In this document: in pieces, positions 33,543-42,636 of the stretch | Numbering within the stretch: position 1 is the first letter of the stretch | How the letters are laid out: each line of letters begins with the position of its first letter | DNA from: CAYONP01 sp964405335 | GTDB lineage: Bacteria; Armatimonadota; UBA10988 | Direction of reading: 5' to 3' | Assembly (NCBI GenBank): GCA_964405335.1 | Contig: CAYONP010000016.1 | Span: 1 to 64,000 of the forward strand | DNA: 64,000 nucleotides | Program-made: the position numbers and the translations under genes | The notes under the pieces: generated by a model | Databases searched by the model: none | Told to the model about the DNA's origin: nothing | The model's input: the letters and a program-made list of their open reading frames with translations, nothing else

Positions 33543-34673
33543 CTACTTCCCGCTCAACGCCGCGCCATACGGAGTGTCCGGATAACGCAACCAGACCAGG
33601 TCAGGGCTCTGGGTCAGCGCCTGTGGATAAGCCAGGCCGAGCAGCAGGCGGTTGCGCCGCGCGACGGGTTGGTCGCGAAGCTGCGCCAGCAGCGCCAGGT
33701 CGTCGGGCGAAAGGCCGAGTTCGTCAGCCGGCAGCACCTCGTCCAGCGCCGGGCCGGGGACGAGGTAGTCTAACCAGTCGCGGAAGTACTGGAGGTGTTC
33801 AGACGAGGTAAACGGCTCCTGCTCCTTGACCGAGAAGGTGTTGATCAGCAGGCCCTGTTCGAGCAGCGACAGTTCCCAGTTGATTCGCTGCCGCTGGTGC
33901 CCGGCGACGCGGTTCCAGAGGTAGCGGTCAAGCCCGGTGCGCTGAGCGTGGAGGGCGAGGGCGAGGGCCTTGGGGTCAAGGATGTTGGCCTGGCCGAGCG
34001 TGTCGGGGCTCATGCCGCGGTCGCGGAAGAGGTGGTAAGCGTCGCGGGTGCGCGGGTCGGTGGGTTCGGTGACGGTGAGGGTGAAGGGGTCGGAGACGGC
34101 CGCCGCGCGCCGATCGGGCCGCTGTCCACCGATGGTGAAGTTGCGGTCGAGGGCACAGGTCAGCTCGATCTGGAGCCGGTACTCGCCTTCGGGCCAGGCG
34201 TCGGCCTCCAGCACGTTCTCCACGCGGGGGCGACCTCGCATGCTGGGCGCGTACCCACTGAGCAGACGCACGGGCAGGGTGACCGAGCTGCCAGCTTCGA
34301 TGGTGATAGTCGGAGAGCCAGGCAGCGGTCCAGCCTGGTACACCGCATACCACATCATGCCTTGGCCCCGCATGTGGGAGTCCAGCGTAGGCCGATCGAC
34401 CCGCGCCGCACAGCGTAGACCCCAACGCCACACCTCGGGATCGGTGATCACGATGTTACTCGCAGAGAGGTTGGCCAAACGCACCGGGACCAGCGCCGGC
34501 AGGAGCGGCAAAGCGGCGGGCCGTGCGTCGAGCAGCTCGAGGCTGATCGGCAGCCGCGGTCGTGCGTCGGCGTCGACCTGCGCTTCGCGGCCTGCGGACA
34601 GCACCCGTGGTGTGAGTACCGTCGCGGCCGCGGCGACCACGATCAGGGAGGTCTTGACCATCGTCTTTCTCAT
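33543..34673 (-). CDS. Exported protein of unknown function
   Basis: A 376-residue protein with an N-terminal signal segment (residues 7-27). The N-terminal half is beta-rich and may be an Ig-like domain (SLELLDARPAALPLLPALVPVRLANLSASNIVIT). The C-terminal half is helical and contains no known motif. GGAGAGG before the ATG supports the start. It follows the metallopeptidase-like gene by 46 bases on the same strand, so the two may share a transcript and function outside the cytoplasm. Confidence 0.65.
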   Translation of the reverse strand: MRKTMVKTSLIVVAAAATVLTPRVLSAGREAQVDADARPRLPISLELLDARPAALPLLPALVPVRLANLSASNIVITDPEVWRWGLRCAARVDRPTLDSHMRGQGMMWYAVYQAGPLPGSPTITIEAGSSVTLPVRLLSGYAPSMRGRPRVENVLEADAWPEGEYRLQIELTCALDRNFTIGGQRPDRRAAAVSDPFTLTVTEPTDPRTRDAYHLFRDRGMSPDTLGQANILDPKALALALHAQRTGLDRYLWNRVAGHQRQRINWELSLLEQGLLINTFSVKEQEPFTSSEHLQYFRDWLDYLVPGPALDEVLPADELGLSPDDLALLAQLRDQPVARRNRLLLGLAYPQALTQSPDLVWLRYPDTPYGAALSGK

Positions 34674-34719
34674 TGCCCTCTCCAGTCCATCTGTGCGCTG
34701 GCCTGACTAGCCCCGAGCG

Positions 34720-35790
34720 TCAGGGTCCGCCCCATGGTTGCAGCACATGGTGGTTGGCAACACAAGGCAGATCGCTGCCGTAACTGCTCGTGCAGAAGCT
34801 CGGATCGGGCGGTGTCGGCAGGTCGCGATAGACCATGATGCACTCGTGCCCCTCCACCTCCTGGTCAATGTGGCCGTTCGGCAGCAGGGCCACGGCGTGG
34901 CCAAACTCATGGCCGGCAATCCTAGCTTGTGCGGTCGCGATAAGGGTTGGGTTCGGCGGTGGTTCGTCGTACGCCGCAGCGATCGCGTCTCGATCTAGGA
35001 CGCTGTGCCCACCGGAAACGACCGCGCCGTACGTAACAGCCAATGTGGTGCCGTCGATCGTTCCGTCGTGGACGTGCCATGCGTAGTCGCAGTCGCCTGC
35101 ATGGCTCTGGTCGACGGGAAAGCGCCGCACTATGGCCGCGCCATCATCAAGATCGACCTCCTCCTCGAGTAGTTCCGACCACAACTGGTAGCCCAGCGCC
35201 GCATGGTCCAGCAAGAAACCGTCCGGGTTGAAGATAAGGACGTCGCGACCGCCATCCGGAGCCAGTCTAACATGCTCGCCATCAATCACCAGCCCACGGT
35301 ATTCATCATAGGCGGACCATCCGTCGCCAGGTATGATGTTGCCTCCAGCGTCACGTTTCGCTGCAGGGTCCTCCTCCGTGTCCGCGCTCGCTATCAGGCC
35401 GTTGAACGCCGCCCCAGCCCCCACATCCGCGATGTGATTACCTCCCGCCGGTGACGGCAGAAGGTCGGCCGGCAGGTACACCGCCAGCTTGTCCGGATCC
35501 GCCGACCCGCCGACCATCACTCTTGCCGTCGGCAGACCCGGGACCGGTCCCGTCGGCCACTCCGCGGTCACCTCGATCGCGCCCCACGCGCCCCAGTCGA
35601 GGCAGGTCACCTCGGCGGTGATCGCCAGCTTCGCCGACGTCGTCCGCGCCGTCGCCTCCTCCTCATACTGCCCCATGTAGTCGAGCTCGAGATCCGCCTG
35701 ATCCGGCGTGAACTTCAGGTCGCCTGCATTGCCGTGCGTGTCGTTCCACTCCCACTCCTCCACCGGCGTGTGCACGCGGGTCATGTTCAA
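34720..35790 (-). CDS. HExxH metallopeptidase-like protein, C-terminal part of an interrupted gene
   Basis: Up to 356 residues of open frame ending in ARIAGHEFGHAVALLPNGH followed by HECIMVYRDL. HEFGH is a zincin active site and CIMVY resembles the Met-turn of metzincins, but the third ligand spacing is not the canonical HExxHxxGxxH. There is no signal peptide and no ribosome site before the TTG (35790) or ATG (35784). The same frame continues upstream past a single TAA at 35815-35817, so this is best read as the downstream part of a longer, broken gene. Five or six cysteines fit an extracellular protein. Confidence 0.6.
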   Translation of the reverse strand: MNMTRVHTPVEEWEWNDTHGNAGDLKFTPDQADLELDYMGQYEEEATARTTSAKLAITAEVTCLDWGAWGAIEVTAEWPTGPVPGLPTARVMVGGSADPDKLAVYLPADLLPSPAGGNHIADVGAGAAFNGLIASADTEEDPAAKRDAGGNIIPGDGWSAYDEYRGLVIDGEHVRLAPDGGRDVLIFNPDGFLLDHAALGYQLWSELLEEEVDLDDGAAIVRRFPVDQSHAGDCDYAWHVHDGTIDGTTLAVTYGAVVSGGHSVLDRDAIAAAYDEPPPNPTLIATAQARIAGHEFGHAVALLPNGHIDQEVEGHECIMVYRDLPTPPDPSFCTSSYGSDLPCVANHHVLQPWGGP

Positions 35791-35814
35791 GCAGTACCCG
35801 TTCTCGCTGCTGCT

Positions 35815-35997
35815 TTACAGGTGGAAGGTGATGATCCCGGCCATACTGTTGCTGCTGTGGTCGACCGATGGCGTGATGGTGGCGGTGAACGAGGTCGGCG
35901 CGTCGGTGACGGTGCGCTTCCAGACGGTGATGGGCGTCGTCGGCGTCCAGGCCGGTTGGATCCACCCGACCGCGGCTCGGAGCGGTTGCCGACACAA
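35815..35997 (-). pseudogene. Upstream fragment of the same metallopeptidase gene, ending at an in-frame TAA
   Basis: The frame of the 34720-35790 gene continues upstream of the stop with protein-like content, including WIQPAWTPTTPITVWKRTV and FTATITPSVDHSS, typical of a beta-sandwich repeat. The coding-like signal fades near 35960, close to the divergent cytochrome gene start, so the original N-terminus and signal peptide appear to be lost. Confidence 0.5.
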
Positions 35998-36035
35998 CGG
36001 CCGTCCGAACCCACAATGAACCTGGAGCGATGGGC

Positions 36036-38342
36036 ATGCGGCGTCGTTGGTGTCTCTGGCTGCTCGTGCCGCTGGCCGCTTGGCTGTTGCCCCTCTGGGC
36101 GGCAGAGCCGGCGGGGCATGACACCTTTGCCGACGAGCTGGTGCCGCTGTTCCGCAAGTACTGCAACGAGTGTCATACCGGCACCAACGCGCAGGGCGGC
36201 CTGGCGCTGAACAGCTTCCGCGACGGCAGTGCGGTGGTCGAGCAGCGGATGCTGTTCGAGCGCATCTATGAGCGGGTCGAGAAGGGTCAGATGCCGCCGG
36301 TCGGCGCGCGGCCGCTGGCCGACGACGACCGCGAGCGGATGCTCGACTGGTTGCACAACGCGCTCTACAACGTCGACTGCGAGCTGCCCGACCCGGGCCG
36401 GGTGACCATGCGGCGGCTCAACCGCTACGAGTACAACAACACCATCCGCGACCTGCTCGGTGTCCGCTCGCTGCCGGCCGAGGAGTTTCCCTACGACGAT
36501 GTGGGCTACGGTTTCGACAACATCGGCGACGTGCTAAGTCTCCCGGTGATGTTGATGGAGAAGTACCTCAACGCCGCCGAGGCCATCACCGAGCAGGCGA
36601 TCGACGCGCGCGACCCGCACGGCGAGCGGTACCACTTCGAGGCCGAGGAGATTGGCGGCGAGGTCGAGGGCGGCAATGTGCAGGGCGGCGTGGTCAGCTT
36701 TTTCACCAACGGCGAGGTGGGCACGACGGTCGACCTGCCCGAGGCCGGGCGCTACACCTTCCGGGCGCGGGCCTATGGCCAGCAGGCCGGGCCCGACCCG
36801 TGCCGCATGGCGTTCCGGGTCGACGGCGCCGAGGTGGCGGTGGTCGATGTGCCGCAGACGGCGCGCCGGCCGGGCGAGTTCGCGGTCGAGCTCGAGCTGG
36901 CCGCCGGGCGGCACACCGTCGCGGTGGCGTTCATCAACGATTACTACCAGCCGGACGATCCCGAAGAGAGCCAGCGTGACCGCAACTTCGCGGTCGACTG
37001 GCTGGCGCTGCAGGGCCCGCAGCGGCTGGGGCCGCGGCGGCTGCCGGCGACGCACACGCGGCTGATCATCGCCACGCCGAGCCAGCCGACCGAGGAGTCG
37101 TGGCGCGCTGCCGCGGCGGCTGTGATCGAGCCATTTGGCCGGCGTTGTTGGCGGCGGCCGCTGAGCGAGGCCGAGCTGGAGCGGTTGGTCGGCCTGGCCT
37201 GCTCGGTGCGCGAGCGGGGCGAGACGTTCGAGCGCGGGATTCAGTTGGCGGTGCAGGCGATGCTCGCCTCGCCGCATTTCCTGTTCCGGGTCGAACTCGA
37301 TCCGAGCGAGGGCAACCGGCTCGGCGACTGGGAGCTGGCCAGCCGCTTGAGCTACTTCCTGTGGGGCAGCCTGCCCGATGAGGCGCTGTTCGCGGCGGCG
37401 GCCGCCGGTCGGCTGCGCAGCCCCGACCAGCTCGCGGCACAGGCGCGGCGGATGCTCCGCGACGACAAGGCGGTGGCGCTGACCGAGAGTTTCGCGACGC
37501 AGTGGCTGCAACTACGTCGGCTGGAGGAGATTGTCCCCGACGCGGCGCGGTTCCCGTCGTTCGACGAGGCGCTGCGGCACGACCTGGCGACCGAGACCAA
37601 GCTGCTGTTCCACGGCATCGTGAGCGAGGACCGGCCGGTGACCGAGTTCCTCACCGCCGACTACACCTGGCTGAATGAGCGGCTGGCGGCGCACTACGGC
37701 ATCGCCGGGGTGAAGGGTGCGCACTTCCGCAAGGTCCGCCTGACCGGCGCGGCGGCGAAGCAGCGGGGTGGGCTCTTGACCCACGGCAGCATTCTGACGG
37801 TGACCTCGAACCCGACGCGGACGTCGCCCGTCAAACGTGGCAAGTATGTGCTCGAGAACATCCTCGGCGCGCCGCCGCCCGACCCACCGCCGGGAGTGCC
37901 GAACTTGAGCGATGAGCCGGCGGCGGTGACCGGCGCAACGCTGCGCGAGCAGATGGAGCAGCACCGAGAGGACCCGAACTGCGCGGTCTGCCACCTCGAG
38001 ATGGACGCGATCGGGTTTGGGTTCGAGAACTACGACGCGGTGGGGGCGTGGCGCGAGAGCGATGGGCCGTTTGCCATCGATCCGTCGGGCGAGCTGCCGG
38101 GCGGGCGGAAGTTCGCCGACGGCGCCGAGTTGCGGTTCATCCTCGCCCGGCAGGACGAGCAGTTCGTCCGCTGCCTGGCCGAGAAGCTGCTTACCTACGC
38201 CCTGGGCCGGGGCCTAGAATACTATGACAAGTGCGCGATCGACGGGGTGATCGAGCAGGCCGCGGCGAAGGGCTATCGGTTCAGCGCCCTCGTCGAGGCG
38301 GTTGTTCGCTCGGACCCGTTCGGCGCGCGGCGACCGGAGTGA
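36036..38342 (+). CDS. DUF1587/1595/1592/1588/1585 cytochrome-domain protein
   Basis: A 768-residue exported protein. After the signal (1-23) comes a c-type heme site KYCNECH (Cys43, Cys46, His47) in a PSC-type cytochrome domain, then DUF1587 (RLNRYEYNNTIRDLLGV), a carbohydrate-binding-like beta domain, DUF1595, DUF1592 (LASRLSYFLWGSLPDEALF), DUF1588 (RGGLLTHGSILTVTSNPTRTSPVKRG) and DUF1585. These proteins are abundant in Planctomycetota and related phyla; they are suspected to act in polymer oxidation or surface catabolism, but no reaction is proven. GGAG eight bases before 36036 favours this ATG over 36030. Forms a pair with the DUF1552 gene. Confidence 0.9.
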   Translation: MRRRWCLWLLVPLAAWLLPLWAAEPAGHDTFADELVPLFRKYCNECHTGTNAQGGLALNSFRDGSAVVEQRMLFERIYERVEKGQMPPVGARPLADDDRERMLDWLHNALYNVDCELPDPGRVTMRRLNRYEYNNTIRDLLGVRSLPAEEFPYDDVGYGFDNIGDVLSLPVMLMEKYLNAAEAITEQAIDARDPHGERYHFEAEEIGGEVEGGNVQGGVVSFFTNGEVGTTVDLPEAGRYTFRARAYGQQAGPDPCRMAFRVDGAEVAVVDVPQTARRPGEFAVELELAAGRHTVAVAFINDYYQPDDPEESQRDRNFAVDWLALQGPQRLGPRRLPATHTRLIIATPSQPTEESWRAAAAAVIEPFGRRCWRRPLSEAELERLVGLACSVRERGETFERGIQLAVQAMLASPHFLFRVELDPSEGNRLGDWELASRLSYFLWGSLPDEALFAAAAAGRLRSPDQLAAQARRMLRDDKAVALTESFATQWLQLRRLEEIVPDAARFPSFDEALRHDLATETKLLFHGIVSEDRPVTEFLTADYTWLNERLAAHYGIAGVKGAHFRKVRLTGAAAKQRGGLLTHGSILTVTSNPTRTSPVKRGKYVLENILGAPPPDPPPGVPNLSDEPAAVTGATLREQMEQHREDPNCAVCHLEMDAIGFGFENYDAVGAWRESDGPFAIDPSGELPGGRKFADGAELRFILARQDEQFVRCLAEKLLTYALGRGLEYYDKCAIDGVIEQAAAKGYRFSALVEAVVRSDPFGARRPE

Positions 38343-38350
38343 GACGTCTG

Positions 38351-39697
38351 ATGAGTGACACGACCACCCACCGGCGGACGTTCCTGCGCGGGCTCGGCAC
38401 GGCGCTGGCCCTGCCGGCGCTGGGCAGCCTGCTGCCCCGCGGCGCACGGGCGGCCGCGGCGGCCAAGCCGCCGCAGCGGATGGCCTTCTTGTATGTGCCC
38501 AACGGCGTACACATGCAGGATTGGACCCCAGCGGTCGAGGGGGCCGGTTTCGAGCTGCCCTACATCCTGGAGCCGCTGACACCGCTGCGCGACAAGCTGA
38601 CCGTGCTGAGCGGCCTGACCCACGACAAGGCGCGGGCCAACGGCGACGGGCCGGGCGACCATGCCCGCGCCGCGGCGGCGGTGCTGACCGGCAGCCAGCC
38701 CTTCAAAACCGACGGGGCGGACATCCGCGTGGGCGTCAGTGTCGATCAGCTCGCGGCGCAGCAGCTCGGCGAGGCGACGCGGTTCCGCAGTCTCGAACTC
38801 GGCATCGACCGCAGCGCGCAGGCGGGCAACTGCGACTCGGGTTACTCCTGCGCCTATTCGTCGAACATCTCGTGGAGCTCGCCGACGCAGCCGGTGATGA
38901 AGGAGACCAACCCGCGGCTGGTCTTCGAGCGGCTGTTCGGCGCCGGCACCACCGGCGAGCGCACCGCGGCTCAGCAGCAGCGCGACCATGACCGGCGCAG
39001 CGTGCTCGACTTCGTGCTGGAGGACGCCAATCAGCTCCAGGGCCGGCTCAGCGGCGACGATCGGGCGAAGCTCGACGAGTACTTCACCTCGGTGCGCGAG
39101 ATCGAGCGGCGGCTGCTGGCGGTCGAACTCGGCGGCGCGGCGGAGATTCCCGGCGCCGAGCGGCCCGCCGGCCGGCCGAACGAGTTCAGCGAGCACGTCA
39201 AGCTGATGGCCGACATGCTGGCCCTGTCGTTTCAGGCCGACGAGACCCGCGTCGCCACGTTCATGTTCGCCAACGAGGGCAGCAACCGGGCCTACAACGA
39301 GATCGGCGTGGCCGAGGGTCACCACAACATCTCGCACCACCAGGGCGACCCGGCGAAGCAGGAGCAGATCCGCGACATCAACCGCTTCCACATCACCCTG
39401 CTGGGCCACCTGCTGACCAAGCTCGACTCGGTCCGCGAGCCGGACGGCAGCACGTTGCTGGACAACAGCCTGATCTGCTACTGCAGCGCGATAGGCGACG
39501 GCAACCGGCACAATCACGACGACCTGCCGGTGCTGCTGGCCGGTTCGGCGGGCGGCACGCTGTCCACCGGTCGTCACCTGGTCTACCCGAAGAACACCCC
39601 GATGTGCAACTTGTTTTTGGCGATGTTGGATGTGATGGGGGTGCAGGTTGATAGTTTTGGGGATAGTAGTGGGTTTCTGACGGGGGTGACGGGGTAG
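38351..39697 (+). CDS. DUF1552 family Tat-exported protein
   Basis: A 448-residue protein with a twin-arginine signal (HRRTFLRGLGTALALPALGSLLPRGARA). The body matches the DUF1552 family, which has an alkaline-phosphatase-like alpha/beta look: RMAFLYVPNGVHMQDWTP, LSGLTHDKARANGDGPGDHARAAAAVLTG, VSVDQLAAQQLG and the final FANEGSNRAYNEIGVAEGHHNISHH. It almost always travels with a DUF1592 cytochrome, as here (8-base gap), suggesting a two-component exported oxidoreductase or hydrolase. No experimental function is known to me. Confidence 0.9.
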   Translation: MSDTTTHRRTFLRGLGTALALPALGSLLPRGARAAAAAKPPQRMAFLYVPNGVHMQDWTPAVEGAGFELPYILEPLTPLRDKLTVLSGLTHDKARANGDGPGDHARAAAAVLTGSQPFKTDGADIRVGVSVDQLAAQQLGEATRFRSLELGIDRSAQAGNCDSGYSCAYSSNISWSSPTQPVMKETNPRLVFERLFGAGTTGERTAAQQQRDHDRRSVLDFVLEDANQLQGRLSGDDRAKLDEYFTSVREIERRLLAVELGGAAEIPGAERPAGRPNEFSEHVKLMADMLALSFQADETRVATFMFANEGSNRAYNEIGVAEGHHNISHHQGDPAKQEQIRDINRFHITLLGHLLTKLDSVREPDGSTLLDNSLICYCSAIGDGNRHNHDDLPVLLAGSAGGTLSTGRHLVYPKNTPMCNLFLAMLDVMGVQVDSFGDSSGFLTGVTG

Positions 39698-39800
39698 GGC
39701 TTGACTGGGGCGCCGCAGGTGGCGAAAGGAAACGGCTTCGGCTCGCCGAAGGTCCGGCCCAGAGCCCTGGCCCAAGGCAGACCACGACCTCGATTCCCGG

Positions 39801-40181
39801 ATGGTGGACACGGAGCCGCAGTTCCGCGAGCAGGTGGTCGACGCTACCGACGAGGACGCCAGCGAAGAAACCTACCGCGCCGAGCTGCGGCGTTGTCGTG
39901 CCCTTGCGGCACGCGAGGGCGACCTCGCTACCGCTTCGTTCGCACACACGCTGCTCAAGGAACTCGATGGCCCCAGTGAGCGCTTCCGACATCACTGGAA
40001 CGGAGCACTCGGCCTTGCCCTGATTGCCCTTGGAGCAGCCTGGGCGAAGCTCGGCTGGCCAGGCGCGGAGGTGGCCGCACCAGCGCTGGTCATTGGCGGA
40101 GTGGGCATGTGCTTGCGCGTGGGAGGTATAGCGGTACGGGAACTGCTTGGCATGATCGGTTCGCGCGAGTCTGCGGAGTAA
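39801..40181 (+). CDS. Small membrane protein, unknown
   Basis: A 126-residue protein: an acidic N-terminal helical part (residues 1-65) followed by two hydrophobic segments (about 67-82 and 88-105). No family is recognised. The start has no strong ribosome site, so the exact N-terminus is uncertain. The two following genes start 4 and 10 bases after the previous stop, indicating a three-gene unit. Confidence 0.5.
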   Translation: MVDTEPQFREQVVDATDEDASEETYRAELRRCRALAAREGDLATASFAHTLLKELDGPSERFRHHWNGALGLALIALGAAWAKLGWPGAEVAAPALVIGGVGMCLRVGGIAVRELLGMIGSRESAE

Positions 40182-40185
40182 GTCG

Positions 40186-40566
40186 ATGGTGGTGACAGGG
40201 CAGGCACGCCACGTGCAGCGACGCGCCGCAGCGGCGGTGCTGCTTGGCGCGACGATGGCGCTAGCGGTGGCCGTCGCCGAACGCTGGTTGCCGAATCCAC
40301 TCGCCTATGGTCTTGGGACGCTCGCCGCGCTGCTGATCGTCGGCGGCCTCGAGGTCGGGCAGGTCGCCCGCTGCCTCGACCTGCTCCTGACGCTGCGCCA
40401 CAGCGGCCGGCTGCAGACCGCGCGCCGCGCCGCGGTGCAAGCGAATGCCGTCGGCGTGCGCATCCTCGAAGCGGTGCCCTTGCCGGCTCGTGCCGCGACC
40501 AACCGTGGCGTCACGGTCTCGCGGACTGCTTCGGTGCTGCCACCGATGGTACTCGCCGTCCGATGA
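40186..40566 (+). CDS. Small membrane protein, unknown
   Basis: A 126-residue protein with two N-terminal hydrophobic helices (about 13-30 and 41-58) and a basic C-terminal tail rich in Arg. GGAG seven bases before the ATG supports the start. No conserved motif is recognised. Part of the small-gene unit with 39801 and 40577. Confidence 0.5.
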   Translation: MVVTGQARHVQRRAAAAVLLGATMALAVAVAERWLPNPLAYGLGTLAALLIVGGLEVGQVARCLDLLLTLRHSGRLQTARRAAVQANAVGVRILEAVPLPARAATNRGVTVSRTASVLPPMVLAVR

Positions 40567-40576
40567 GGATACGGCC

Positions 40577-41053
40577 GTGGTTGCCCTGAGCGCACTGCTG
40601 ATCGCCGAGCGGGTCCGACCCGATGACAACGGGAACTTCGATGTCACCGGCGTGATGGACACGTTCCGCCTTGACCGGCCTGATGTGCCTAGGTCGCAAG
40701 ACTGGATCCGCGATGCCGGCGCCTCATATCCGGGACGGCCGGGCATCGTGGCGAGCTGGTATGTTCCGATCGAAGACCGCGGGCAGCCGTGGGAGGGCAA
40801 ACTCGAAATCTGGGCCGGCGGCACGCGATGCGATGTGCTGGGTAGGGCAATGATCGAGACTGCGGCCCACTCCTGCAAGTGGCTCGTCCAGCTCGCCGGC
40901 CTGCCGCTGTACATCGAGGGCGAGCACGAACTCCGTGCCTATGCTCGCCCGGCCACCGACCCGCCTGGCGAGTGGCACGGCCCCTTGGCGCTCTACCCGT
41001 ACGTGGTCATTGTCGAACCGGTTGCGGCACAGAGCCGAACGGCCGTGGGCTGA
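40577..41053 (+). CDS. DUF6941-like cytosolic protein
   Basis: A 158-residue soluble protein. Its beginning, VALSALLIAERVRPDDNGNFDVTGVMDTFRL, resembles DUF6941-type proteins, small conserved beta-rich proteins of unknown function. The rest (IVASWYVPIEDRG, ELRAYARPATDPPGEWHGPLALYPYVV) is compatible with that. GTG start with GAGG about eight bases upstream. Confidence 0.55.
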   Translation: MVALSALLIAERVRPDDNGNFDVTGVMDTFRLDRPDVPRSQDWIRDAGASYPGRPGIVASWYVPIEDRGQPWEGKLEIWAGGTRCDVLGRAMIETAAHSCKWLVQLAGLPLYIEGEHELRAYARPATDPPGEWHGPLALYPYVVIVEPVAAQSRTAVG

Positions 41054-41104
41054 GGCCGCAGGACCATCCTCCTCGCGGGCCAACTCCACCCACGGAGCCA
41101 CGCC

Positions 41105-42535
41105 ATGCCGCGGCCGAACGTCATTGTCCTGGTCACCGACACCTTCCGGCCCGACCACCTCTCGGCCAACGGCCACCCGGCCTGCCGCACGCCCGAACTC
41201 GATGCCTTCCTGCACCAGAGCGTCACCTTCACCGGCGCGCGCGTGTCCAGCTTTCCCACCATTCCCATGCGCACCGACTGGTTCACCGGTCGCTTCGGGC
41301 ATACCCGACACGGCTGGCGAGACCTCGACCCGGCGGCGGTGACGCTGCCCCACCTGCTCGGCCGCGCCGGTTACACCACCCAGCTCATCGCCGACACCAC
41401 CCACCTGCTCAACAGCCTCTTCTGGCGGCCGTTCGGGCATCGCCACTTCCTCCGCGGGCACGAGTCCGACGAGCCGCTGTGCCGGCTCAACGAGCCCGTC
41501 GCGCCGGTCATCGACGAGCGGCGCAAGACGCGCGTTGAGACCAACCTGCCGGACGACCGACCGACGCTCTGCGACCGCCACGCGCACACCAACTTCCGCC
41601 AGCGGTATGAAGAAGAGAGCCACATCGCGCAGCTCACCTCGGTCGCCTGCCGGTGGCTCGAGGACAACTACCGCGCCGGGCCGTTCCTGCTCTGGCTCGA
41701 CTGCTTCGACGTCCACGAACCCTGGTTCCCGCCGCGGTACCTGCTCGACCACTACCACCCCGGCTACACGGGCGAGCCGATGGCCCACCCGAACTACCAC
41801 TCGGCGAGCGTCTACGCGCCCGAGGAGCTGCGCAACCTTCAGGCTCGCTACGCGGCGATGTGCACGCTGACCAGCAAGCATCTGGGCAAGGTCATTCGCA
41901 CCGTGGCCGATAGCGGGCTGCTCGAGAACAGCATCGTCGTGCTGATGAGCGACCACGGCATCTACCTCGGCGAGCGCGGGCGGACCGGCAAATCGCTGAT
42001 CGCCCCGGGCCAGAACGACTGCTTCCCATTCCACCGCGAGATTGCCAACATCGTCTGGACCATGCATCTGCCGACCGAGCTGGGCCCCCGGCCCGCCGGC
42101 ACGCGGCTGAGCCAGCCGATCCAGGCGCCCGACCTGCTGCCGACGGTGTGCGACCTGTGCGGGCTCGAGACGCCCGCGTCGGTCGAGGGGGCCAGCCTGG
42201 CGCCTTTGCTCCGCGGCGAGAGCGATGCCCCGCCGCGGCCGGTCGCGATCACCGCCAGTTGCTGTGGCACGAGCCACGCGCCGGGCGTCTTCCACACCCG
42301 CAAGCCGACCGTCACCGACGGCGACTGGACACTTCTGCTGGCCGAACCGCCGGCACCCGAGCCGCCACAGCTCTATCACGTCGCCGTCGACCCGGGCGAG
42401 ACCACGAACGTGATCGACCAACACCCCGACCAGGCGCGCCGCCTGCACGCGGCCATGCTCGAATGGCTGACCGCCCACGAACTGCCCGTGCCGGCGCAGG
42501 AGCGACTGAGCGCCGCGAACGTCGGTCTGACCTAA
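41105..42535 (+). CDS. Sulfatase-fold hydrolase with Thr at the formylglycine position
   Basis: A 476-residue alkaline-phosphatase-superfamily hydrolase, sulfatase branch. The metal-site opening VLVTDTFRPDHL and the later MSDHG are present. The maturation motif, normally C/S-x-P-x-R, reads T-I-P-M-R at residues 52-56. A Thr cannot be converted to formylglycine, so the enzyme may use Thr directly, as phosphatases or phosphodiesterases of the superfamily do (inference). No signal peptide, so cytosolic action is likely. SD not obvious. Confidence 0.85.
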   Translation: MPRPNVIVLVTDTFRPDHLSANGHPACRTPELDAFLHQSVTFTGARVSSFPTIPMRTDWFTGRFGHTRHGWRDLDPAAVTLPHLLGRAGYTTQLIADTTHLLNSLFWRPFGHRHFLRGHESDEPLCRLNEPVAPVIDERRKTRVETNLPDDRPTLCDRHAHTNFRQRYEEESHIAQLTSVACRWLEDNYRAGPFLLWLDCFDVHEPWFPPRYLLDHYHPGYTGEPMAHPNYHSASVYAPEELRNLQARYAAMCTLTSKHLGKVIRTVADSGLLENSIVVLMSDHGIYLGERGRTGKSLIAPGQNDCFPFHREIANIVWTMHLPTELGPRPAGTRLSQPIQAPDLLPTVCDLCGLETPASVEGASLAPLLRGESDAPPRPVAITASCCGTSHAPGVFHTRKPTVTDGDWTLLLAEPPAPEPPQLYHVAVDPGETTNVIDQHPDQARRLHAAMLEWLTAHELPVPAQERLSAANVGLT

Positions 42536-42564
42536 CCGCGCCACGGCGCATTCCGCCCCAGATG

Positions 42565-42581
42565 TTGCGCTGATCTTGCGC
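42565..42581 (+). promoter_or_regulatory. TTGCGC direct repeat, possible operator
   Basis: TTGCGC occurs at 42565-42570 and 42576-42581, an 11-base period (about one helical turn), just upstream of the LexA-like box and the phage cassette. Confidence 0.3.
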
Positions 42582-42588
42582 AGAAATG

Positions 42589-42602
42589 CGAACATTCGTT
42601 TG
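42589..42602 (+). promoter_or_regulatory. LexA/SOS-like box upstream of the phage cassette
   Basis: CGAACATTCGTTTG matches 12 of 14 positions of the Bacillus-type SOS consensus CGAAC-R-N-R-Y-GTTYC. It lies 35 bases before the first phage gene. The LexA consensus of this organism is unknown, so this is suggestive only. Confidence 0.4.
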
Positions 42603-42636
42603 ATCTCCGGCATGTTGTGGGTCGGAGAAGCGGGTC

